From assembly GCA_040143965.1 (NCBI GenBank), contig JASJQH010006921.1:1-38716 (forward strand): a DNA stretch of 38,716 nucleotides, written 5' to 3'. Every line of letters starts with the position of its first letter. Positions within the stretch are counted from its first letter, which is position 1. Source of the stretch: Basidiobolus ranarum (lineage: Eukaryota > Basidiobolomycota > Basidiobolomycetes > Basidiobolales). The translations under genes and the position numbers were made by a program. Shown piece after piece: positions 29,102-38,716 of this stretch. The notes beneath the pieces are model-generated. The model was not told the origin of the DNA and searched no databases. It was given only the letters and a program-made list of their open reading frames with translations.

Positions 29102-29950
29102 ATGTCGTTTTTACCAAATGCTTCTTCAGCACTCTCTCTATTTCAACAATTAAGTCTAGATGATACCTCACGCCAGAAAAAGCAAGTCAATTCTAGCACA
29201 CTAGATTTCCTTATCATCGAGATGGTAGATTTAATGTTTCGTACCACCACCAATTCGGAGAATGACAAAGAATCAGTTTACTATAAACTTGAACAACTTG
29301 GCTATAGAGTTGGACAAGCGTTAGTAGAAAGGTCAGTAATTGGAATATTTCTTTCAGGAGGATGGAGTTTTTGAAAGTGATTTTTCTAAATAATATATTT
29401 CCTTTTTAATAATAGATTTACCAAGGAACGTCCACGGTTTGTAGATAATTTGGAGGTGGTAAAGTTCATTTGTAAAGATCTATGGACTGTAGTTTTTGGT
29501 AAACAGATTGATAATTTAAAGACCAACCATCGGGTAAAACTTCATAAGATATACTTCTTTGGCATAACCTCAACATTGAACCTTTTATTATTCCTTCTTA
29601 TCCATAGGGAGTGTATGTATTACAGGATAATCAATTTCGCTGGTTTATGCGAATGTCTACTGAAATTGGAGGTCCTGATGCCGCAAGAAAAGCCATACCT
29701 GTGAGATTTGCCTTATTTATGAGATACTACTCTCGTTAATTACAATTCTAATATCTCTCTTTAAGTTTGTTTGGTTTCCATGTGGATTGATTCGAGGTGC
29801 CTTAGCTAATTTGGGTGTTCCTAGTGTTGTCGTTGCTGAAACTTCTAGTTTACCTGTTTGTAAGTAAAGCATTTCATTTCATACTCCTTCATAGTATTCA
29901 TTCTAACACCCAATGCAGGTTCTTTCCAGATTAAAGTGGCTAAATCGTAA
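29102..29950 (+). CDS. TRS33: TRAPP complex subunit TRAPPC6/Trs33
   Basis: Exons 29102-29331, 29416-29533, 29608-29700, 29766-29859, 29919-29950; 188 residues. Conserved Bet3-like fold motifs: [69 protein letters not shown], and the C-terminal [20 protein letters not shown]. The protein is a core subunit of the TRAPP guanine-exchange complex that activates Rab1/Ypt1 (and, in larger forms, Ypt31/32) in ER-Golgi traffic. A short N-terminal Ser-rich extension (about 30 residues) precedes the domain. Length is normal for the family (160-270). No oddity seen. Confidence 0.93.
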
Positions 29951-30400
29951 TTCATAACTTTTATATTTCCCATCGCATAAACCCCACCACCACTAAACAT
30001 CCATGCGATACTCAAACAAATTTTAATATACTATCTATATATTACTTATATTACTAAATCAGCAACACACTTCGTAGTTTGTACACGAGAGTTTCTTTTG
30101 TTTATTGAAGTACACATATCCACCTCAAAAAACCATGTTTATCAGCCAGAAAATGATATATGAATATTGTTTCGTACGATACGTGAATTCCCTGAGAAAG
30201 TGCTGTAACTGATTACAAAGCCTATATGAACATGATTGACCCGTTTGGTCCTTGTGCAAACTACTAAACAGTTTGCTTCCACAGTATCCGCATTCGCATT
30301 CGCCTTCGCATCCGCACCTTTACGTTTCAATTAGGGTGTAAAATACACTTAAACAACTAAATGAAAATATACAGCGCTATTAACCATGCAATAAATGATA
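29951..30400. other. Convergent intergenic region with a short hexamer run
   Basis: These 450 bases lie between TRAPPC6 (plus) and the BET gene (minus). At 30290-30315 about four copies of a 'cgcatt/cgcctt/cgcatc' hexamer occur. A 62-codon minus-strand frame here (KADAKANANAD-like) is just the translation of that run. No gene seen. Confidence 0.45.
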
Positions 30401-33400
30401 TTAATGTTGCGCAGGTTCGACTATCTCTCCATCTTCACTTTCAACATGTGAATGTCCACTATGTGACTGGGGGGTCAAGGGTGGGAGTGGAGATTCTGCC
30501 TGGGATGACCCGGGTGAAGCGGCTGCTGGTGAGGTCGGTGTCATCAACTTCATAAACCGAACACGCTCTCTTTCCCGAGCTTCTCGGTCCTTGAACAGAT
30601 CGCGTTCAAATGCTGCCATCACCAGGGCTTGATGGGTGAGATCAATAGAATGTTTCTGTTACCCAAAACCAACATTAATATATAACCAGATATTCTATGA
30701 AATGGATCAGAATACATACAGCATCAGCCAGTCGTTGCGACCTAGCATATTCTCTCTTTATGCTACGCTCCTTTTCGACTACCCTGCGCCGTTCTTCCAT
30801 CTGAAGTCTCTCAGCTCTAACATTGGCAATAGATCGTTACAACTTGTTCGAATTGACCATCTGATGTGCAACTTACCTCATTCTTTTGGCCTCTTCTTCT
30901 CTCCTTTGTTGAGCAAGTCTCTTCTGTCGTTCAACTTCCTCCTGTTGATATTTTTCTTTAGCCAGAACCTCAGCTCGAATTTTGTCATGCTATCACCCAA
31001 TTAGTCAGTTAGAATGTGCGTGCAAGATATGCGAAGCATTGGTTATGTACCTGTTCCCGCTTTGCCTTCAGCTCTGAGTTGTACTTTGCCCATATGGGAT
31101 CAACAGCTTTGTCTTCACTCTCAGATTTGTTCGACTCGGCATCTTTCACCAAAGCTGCCCATCGATCTACATTTTGTATCTTTACCTGATTGATTGAATC
31201 GTTTAGCGAATTGATAAATAAAGTGGGGGTTTGATGACATCTTTGACTTACAGCGTTATCTGATTTGTGCCCATTAGTAACTTGCTTGCTTCGCTTGGGA
31301 ATTTGAATATCAAGACCTAGAGTGTCAATCGGAACAGCTTCGAAAGAGATTTTGTTTCCAGAGGGAACTGTTTGATCAGAATATTTGACTTTAAACGAAT
31401 GCATCTATTAGATTATGATTTGGGCTCTATGCGAAGTCGCTTTACTTACCATCCTTACTCCTAACACTTGACTCCAGAGGAGACCGAGGTCGGGCCAAGG
31501 AGCTGCGCTATTTTAATAGTAATGGTTATTATCGTTGGCTGGAGATAGGCCAATGATAGAATAAAAACCTTTCTGGGTGGAATAGGACTATGTTCAGAAT
31601 CTAAATCAACAAGAGTCAGTACCCACGCCAACATTGAAAGAGCAGAGTGAACCACATACCTGAGCCAGAAGAGCTGGAAGATGAATCCGACCCACTGCTA
31701 CTGCTGCTTGATGATGATTCATCGGGAATTAATCCTTAGTGGAAACAAGAGATGAGCATTTATTGAGAGTATGAAGTAGGTAGAATTAATCAGCTTACTT
31801 CTTTTACGCTTTCCACCAAGATGCTCATGCTTGGGGGCTTTGCTTAGGTGCTTACCCCGCTTGGGCTCGATATTACTTTTGACAAACTTGTACAACTTAT
31901 AAAGAGTACTTTTGTCTAGGGAATCGATATCTAGCTCAATTTCATCCTGGTCGCCCTATAAACAAGTGTCAACAATGGAGCATACATTTTCATCAGACAA
32001 AGAAAAGAGTCTCACCTCGTTGAGCTCTGGCATACTGCTTCGAATCAGATTAATGACAACATCGAGCTTATCACTGGAAAGCAGATTGATGTTATCACTA
32101 AGCTCTTGCTTTTGCTCAAAAGTCATCGCAGGAACATCGTCATCATCACTGGAATCATCAGAGACCACCTTTTTCCGGACACCCTTAGACGAGGTTGTGG
32201 TGGATTTAGAGTCACGCTGCGAACTAGACTTCATCCTTGAAGATTTTGGCTTCTTTTCCTTTTTCTTGTCTTTGGCGGCGTCCTTCATAGAAGCAAGCTG
32301 ACGAGTCATAAACTCGATATGACGTTGCATCTCTGCTATTTGTTCAGTTCGAGTGTCTTTGTCTACTTGAATTACAAGTGAAAAAAAACTGAGCAAAAGG
32401 GACGGGGGAGATACTCACACGCAACACAAATAGGTAAAAAATAATCACTAAACCAACCTTCATGAGAGGACTCTTCTGATTCAATTTTTTGAGGTTCAGG
32501 TGAGGGCTCTTTAGGAGAAGGAGGAGGCAATGGAGGCCTTTGGGCCCACATCGAGTCAAAAACCTTCTCTACACTTTTGCCCATATTGTACACAGGGTTA
32601 TTCACGGGGTTGTACGTATAACAATTTTCAAGCATCAAACGAATATCACCCTCAAAATCATTGATGTTGTGGTAAGCTCCGCTTTCTAGCTTCTTTTTAA
32701 TCGTTGAAATATCCATTGGTTGCTTGATGATATTTGGATAATCTGGAAGATTCATGGCTTCCCAATCAACGGGCTCCAGAAAAGGATACGCATAATTAGC
32801 GTGGCGTTTTTTGTGAAGTTCTTTGATAATAGATAGACAGAATTTGTATTGGATATCTGGAATAGATCGTTTGGCTTTTCTCTTTGATTGTGAAGAGGCA
32901 TTACTGCCCCGACGTGAATCTTGCGATACTGAAGTCTCCCGTTGAAGTTTGGGTTCTACGGAATCTCTTTTGGCTGCCTATACATATACCGACCAAAGTT
33001 AAAGATCGATCTCAATAAAGTGACATGTGAAGAACAGTATTAGCAAAATGATACCTTTGGTTTGGGTTTGATGGGTAGATCATCAAGGATGGGAGGGGAT
33101 AGTCGTTTGATTTGAGACTGATATAAATGAAGTTTGAATAAGGTTTGTGAATTGTGATTTATCTATATAACTTACGCCTTGAGGCATCTTCTTGAGTCGA
33201 TTATTAAATACTCGTTCAAGATTTTGAGCAAATGAGCCAACTATAGAGTCTTTACCGTTATAAAGATAGCAGTTGTCGAATATTAATCGCATATCAGCTA
33301 TAAATTGATCCACTATATCATATCTGCAATCGTTCAATTTCCTTTCCATCGTTTTCAGATCCATTGGATTTCGTATAATGTCTGGGTAATCGGGGACATT

Positions 33401-33502
33401 TAGTTTGACTGGATCGACTGGTTCTAAAAAATGACCTGCATCTGGGTGTCTTTTCAATGCTTTTAAAATTTCGCCACAGTATTTATGTTGTTCCCGTATC
33501 AT
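30401..33502 (-). CDS. BDF1: BET-family double-bromodomain protein (Bdf1/BRD-like)
   Basis: Exons 33502-33176, 33117-33055, 32977-32458, 32365-32016, 31955-31799, 31734-31660, 31600-31569, 31507-31450, 31388-31252, 31185-31051, 30989-30877, 30816-30720, 30655-30401; 772 residues. Bromodomain 1 lies at about 3-105 (HFLEPVDPVKLNVPDYPDII; FDNCYLYNG) and bromodomain 2 at about 160-265 (FLEPVDWEAMNLPDYPNII; ENCYTYNPVNNPVYNMG), each with the acetyl-lysine-binding Asn. A coiled linker, Lys-rich patch and NET domain (about 378-447) follow, then a Ser/Asp-rich patch. The C-terminal part has VKIQNVDRWAALVKD and a long Arg/Glu coiled coil, like the conserved region of metazoan BRDT/BRD4. BET proteins read acetylated H4 and recruit TFIID or elongation factors. 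The start is uncertain: the domain begins almost at the chosen Met. The junction before residue 528 uses a TTTAAAG acceptor. Confidence 0.88.
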
Positions 33503-34742
33503 TCGGATTAGTGTGTGTGAGTGATGTATGAAGTGATGTGAGTTGGTAAAGGAAAAGAAGGAAATGAAGACAAAAAATCCTTTTGTTGAAAATGTTGATA
33601 ATTGTACGATCTCGACAATAGTTGAATTATCTGCTCCCACAATAAGTATTCGTAATCTGTGTGTGTATGGGGGGTGGAGATTGAATCAAAAAAATTCTGG
33701 TCATGTGGGTTTTTTTTTCTTTTGCGGTTCATTCTAGAATATACTCTCCTATTCGCCACCGAGTAGTGAAACTAATAACAAGTAACCCTAAATTAAATTA
33801 CCAATTTCACTAATAAATTTATCTGACATTGGTAGGCGTAACCTTGATCGCAAACAATTGATTTTTTTTTGCGAATGGAAATTATCGAAGTGTAGGTAGC
33901 TGTCATATGATGGTGAAATCATCCATAATATTCTGGCTAAACCATGGCTAAATTGGTACTCTCCGTGGTCACTGAAACCTCCTGAAACTGTAGCATATTA
34001 TTATTGATTTCTCTTTCTATTGGCCGTTCATTTCAACTTAATTCATTACAGTTGATCCACACTCCGTCACATCTATGCTACGGATTGTCAATTTAATATA
34101 TGCCATGTAAAAGAATTCTGTTGAGGAGCTGAGTGTTCCTTCCTGACTACTGTGTAATGGGTTGGTGCAAGAGATTCTCAGTTGGTGCAAGAGATTCTCA
34201 GTTAGTGCAAGAGATTCTCAGTTGGTGCAAGAGATTCTCAGTTGGTGGTACGCATTAAGTGCTTCTCAGAACGGTCTATTCTTTATATTTGGAGATATAG
34301 TTAGTATTTAGCTTCGAATGGTGTTACTTCAGCAAGGGGGTCGAGGTGATTCAGTCTTTTGTTTGTAAATAATGTTAAATACCAAGGGAATGTCATGGTC
34401 TTTCGCAAAAGTAACAACAAAGGAAGCAACTACAGTATGTACGTATCTGACAAAGGAGGCTAACAGTACTACATATCTTGATGCCGCAATTTCTGTTACA
34501 TTTGGTTATTTAACCCAATCAATTTACTCGCTCTCAATGATTTTATTTCAGAGTGACTGCTTATATATCTAAATATGAAACATATTTTCTTATATTTGCA
34601 CAAACTACGGGCGGCTCTAGTTGATTAGTGGATGTGTGGATGTGTGTCCATAGTAAGCATTGCACCAGAGCAAACCAAATTCTTTTAAGCTAATTGCGGT
34701 TAGGAGATAGCAATATTGTGATATATACAGGGTATGTTCGAT
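33503..34742. other. Intergenic 1.24 kb upstream of the BET gene
   Basis: Contains the BET promoter (and possibly a 5' non-coding exon), the 20-base tandem repeat at 34161-34247, and a 66-codon plus-strand frame at 34372-34572 with no recognisable motif that I do not accept as a gene. Confidence 0.45.
34161..34247. repeat. Minisatellite, 20-base unit x 4.35
   Basis: Unit gttggtgcaagagattctca occurs four times head to tail; the third copy differs by one base (gttagtg). A partial fifth copy (gttggtg) follows. Near-identity of copies implies recent expansion. Confidence 0.95.
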
Positions 34743-35863
34743 CTATTTTTCAGGTATACTTTCGCTAGCATCAGTCTGGGACATTGGTCGATTGATTAGG
34801 CTTCTTAGATGTGAGTCTCCAGTTAACATGGTCGGGCTCAATTCGAAGTCAGCAACGATTTCCACATCTTTTTGTAAAAATTCCTCTATGGATTTAACTG
34901 TTTCATCCACATTTTCTAAATGGATACCACTATATGTTGGTGTAGAGGCTAGTGGATAATAGGAATCCGGTGATCCCATAACTCTATCACCACCTTGCGA
35001 GTTGCTTTCTTTTAGTGTGGATATCTCTGCAAGTGTTTTGGGCGTGTTGTTTCCAATCCAAGAAAATCTTGGAGTATGATACATATGTTCTTGTTCCACT
35101 GACACTTCAAGGATTCCTTCTGCGTATGAGTTATTAGAGTACATATGATCTAGGTCAAGTTTTTCTCTGGCCACCGGAGTGAAGTTGGAATTTTTAATAG
35201 TCTAAATGAAAATAATCATAATTCGTATCAATCTTGCTGAAAGGACAGAAATAAATTTAAGCTGACCTCATGTACAAACGATTCACGGGAATTATGTGAG
35301 TTACTAGAGGGTTTAGGAGTATGTTCTAAAGGGGTGTAAATGATATACTCTTGTCAAATTTGTTTACGCAAAACTCTACCTTTTTTGATTGCCGACTCTA
35401 TTATACATGGTTGGTCACAGAGGCTTTCATCCAAGTGTGGAGGTTTTTTTACACCAACTGGGGTATCAGACGATTGACTACAATCGGAGGAAGATTCATC
35501 CGTTGTAGAGCAATCGTGAACTTTCTCTTTTGGTGTCTCTAATTTTAGAGTAGTTGAAGACTTATTATCCCAGGATTTTTTGGTATTTAGCCTTGTAGGT
35601 TGAGTTAAAGTACGAGTGGAGAGAAAATGTAGAGGGTATCCTTCTAGATATCTTTGTTTAAGTGTTTCTATTCTACGTTTACGTACTTCCGTAACGTAAC
35701 TATGGTTGCTGGTAACTTTTCTCATAAATATTATCGGTTCAAACTCCACTGTTTTTGTAGTTTCCAATTTCGTTATTGACTAGTAAATATTCCTTTTTCA
35801 CAATCAAATTTAAACGAGTAGTAAATGTCATTTATTATATTATATACTTTGATCCATCATCAT
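34743..35863 (-). CDS. Unrecognised protein with a conserved-looking N-terminal block
   Basis: Preferred exons 35863-35848, 35748-35380, 35325-35267, 35201-34743; 300 residues. The 16-base first exon (MMMDQ) is inferred: the long exon has no in-frame ATG before FMRKV (35725), and joining GTATAT at 35847 to the AAACAG acceptor at 35749 gives MMMDQMEFEPIIFMRKV in frame. If wrong, the start is the Met at 35725. The N-terminal block (FMRKVTSNHSYVTEVRKRRI and KQRYLEGYPLHFLSTRTL) looks folded and basic; the rest is Ser/Thr/Glu-rich and disordered, with several S/T-P sites (NNTPKT, STPTYS, ELSPTM) suggestive of kinase control. No membrane segment, no zinc site. Shares a 133-base divergent promoter with the NKAP gene. 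Confidence 0.72.
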
Positions 35864-35996
35864 CAAGGTAACAAATGGAATTTTCGAATCATTGGACAGG
35901 CTTACAGCTCCCCCTTTAAATAAGAAAAAAATCGCGATTAGATTTTTGGTATATTGTGTGAACTACGTATTTTCCTTGTAAGTACGTCTATCCATT
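35864..35996. promoter_or_regulatory. Compact bidirectional promoter, unknown gene / NKAP
   Basis: Only 133 bases lie between the two divergent starts, the shortest divergent gap in the window. It holds a CTCCCCCTTT tract (35910-35919). Co-expression of the two genes is plausible but not shown. Confidence 0.45.
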
Positions 35997-37559
<1,563 letters not shown>

Positions 37560-38716
37560 TTAAATCGATGTGTATATTAAGCATATAAATTCTATTTCAT
37601 AATATGTACATTTCAATAATGTGTTATTTGTGTTAAATAATATCAATTCATCTAATGTTAAGCATTATTCATGAGTATTGACATGCTGAACTACATTGAT
37701 GTTTGTGGAGTGTTGGTTAAGCATTCATTCATTCACAAGAAATAACCAAAAAATCTTATCAGTGTAATGTTAAAGAGAAGTAATGGACATGTGCTTGAGT
37801 CATATTTTTCTGATGATTTCTGTTAAGGTAGTTATTCTTTGAGAGATGCTACTGAAAACAAATAACTGGGCTTTGTTCTATTCATTTGTGGAAGTGGTAT
37901 CCATAACTTTGAATATATAATTTTGCTACATCTGAGACAATATATGTATATAGTCTATCTTTGTTCCATTATTGATTCAATCAATATTTGACTAATATAA
38001 ACTAGCTAACTTAGAAGCACAGTATGATATAGTAAGATGTACTAAAACAGGGGTAATCAATATGAGCATCCTATGAAATTGCAATATCCTTATTGGATAT
38101 TTAATATGTTGAAATTAGCATTGCCTAAGCACCTATATAGTCATATATAGCTTAGTACTTAGTTATCTTATAATTCACTAAGATACTATCCATTATTCTC
38201 AATTGGAATTTACTTGGAATATTTTTACCAACTTAGAAGTTCTCAGATATATAGATTTTTCAAACTGGTGTTAGAAGTCCCAAACTTTGCACACATGTTC
38301 CTGGGACCATCCTTAACACATTCTTCATGTTAGTCTGCTTACATCATGACAAAACTATAGATGTCAACTTTCTACTCAATAAATCAATAAGTGAAAACCA
38401 CCAATTCCTCTAATTCTCCACACCACCTCCAACAGGCTCCCAAATACTTTAACATAATATTTATTCAACATCTTAGTTAACTTTAGTATAATATATATTG
38501 GAAGGAAGAAAGCCTTGTAACTGTTGGATAATTAATTTTTATTCAACTTCTTGGTTAACTTTAGTTATGATACGCATATCAGAAACGGAAAGCAATGTAT
38601 CTATAGCCCCTATATTCTAATTAGGAATATCTCTATATCTATATAACAAGTATGTCTTATTACCCCCTCCCCCCCTGATCTATTATAGCTTATTTCACAC
38701 ACGGCTGAATATCTCG
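37560..38716. other. AT-rich intergenic end of the window
   Basis: No gene supported in 1.16 kb. Contains an imperfect direct repeat at 38458-38493 and 38535-38571 (listed separately) and a C-rich run (38664-38675). Stops are dense in every frame. Confidence 0.5.
38458..38571. repeat. Imperfect direct repeat, ~36 bases, two copies
   Basis: Copy 1 (38458-38493) and copy 2 (38535-38571) share 'tttattcaaC.tCtt.gttaactttagt'. They lie about 77 bases apart. Nothing else links them to a known element. Confidence 0.7.

Noticed and set aside
30636-31004. 122-codon plus-strand frame
   Set aside because: Antisense of BET exons and introns; the sense strand carries the spliced coiled-coil region in phase.
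34161-34247. CRISPR-like array
   Set aside because: Units abut with no spacers; a eukaryotic minisatellite.
34372-34572. 66-codon plus-strand frame
   Set aside because: Short, no motif, no signal peptide, no splice partners.

Overview
The window is nuclear DNA of an intron-rich, gene-dense, AT-rich filamentous fungus, most likely an early-diverging (zygomycete-grade) lineage. The evidence is: 17 intact or nearly intact protein genes in 38.7 kb; short introns of mostly 50-90 bases with GTA-type donors, CTAAY-like branch sites and TAG/CAG acceptors; and a fungal gene set (SVP26, Pfa4-type palmitoyltransferase, CreA/Mig1-type zinc fingers, BET protein, TRAPPC6). It is mixed with families typical of plants or bacteria (F-box-PP2 lectin, GH24 lysozyme, DUF1775, CsbD-like, alginate lyase). 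I could not fix the species from sequence alone. No tRNA, rRNA, CRISPR array or intact transposon was seen.

Layout. 1-135: start of a secreted CAP protein (minus, cut by the window edge). 136-2412: gene-poor stretch with relics of at least two dead genes. 2413-3781: membrane-anchored alginate-lyase-family protein (minus). 4148-7001: KLHDC4-like Kelch protein (plus), whose frame needs a 2-base exon and an 8-base exon. 7369-8271: SH3b + GH24 lysozyme (minus). 8851-9714: SVP26/TEX261 (plus). 10133-10855: secreted Cu/Zn superoxide dismutase (plus). 11731-13565: F-box-PP2 lectin (plus). 14685-15725: tandem pair of CsbD-like stress proteins (plus). 16154-16924: two-finger CreA/Mig1-type factor (minus). 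18081-18662: GPI-type eight-Cys surface protein (plus). 18933-19550: DUF1775 surface protein (minus). 20720-22665: membrane-anchored ubiquitin protease of USP30/Ubp16 type (plus). 22768-23936: proteasome assembly chaperone PAC2/PSMG2 (minus). 23937-25270: repeat-rich gap with two copies of a ~220-base dispersed repeat (third copy at 13.9-14.1 kb). 25271-26876: DHHC palmitoyltransferase (plus). 26983-28857: NAD kinase (minus) with an 8-base exon. 29102-29950: TRAPPC6/Trs33 (plus). 30401-33502: double-bromodomain BET protein (minus). 34743-35863: unrecognised protein (minus). 35997-37559: NKAP/SynMuv splicing factor (plus). 37560-38716: AT-rich, no gene seen.

How the genes relate. There is no operon or evident metabolic cluster. 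The left half is rich in secreted or cell-surface products (CAP, alginate lyase, lysozyme, extracellular SOD, eight-Cys GPI protein, DUF1775), suiting a fungus that meets bacteria, hosts or decaying matter. The right half is housekeeping: ubiquitin/proteasome, lipid modification, NADP supply, vesicle tethering, chromatin and splicing. The most striking signal is the small coding exons (2, 4, 8, 8, 16 and 26 bases), which conserved-domain continuity allowed to be placed. Exon coordinates below were worked out by eye from splice signals, reading phase and family motifs; all multi-exon models close in frame.
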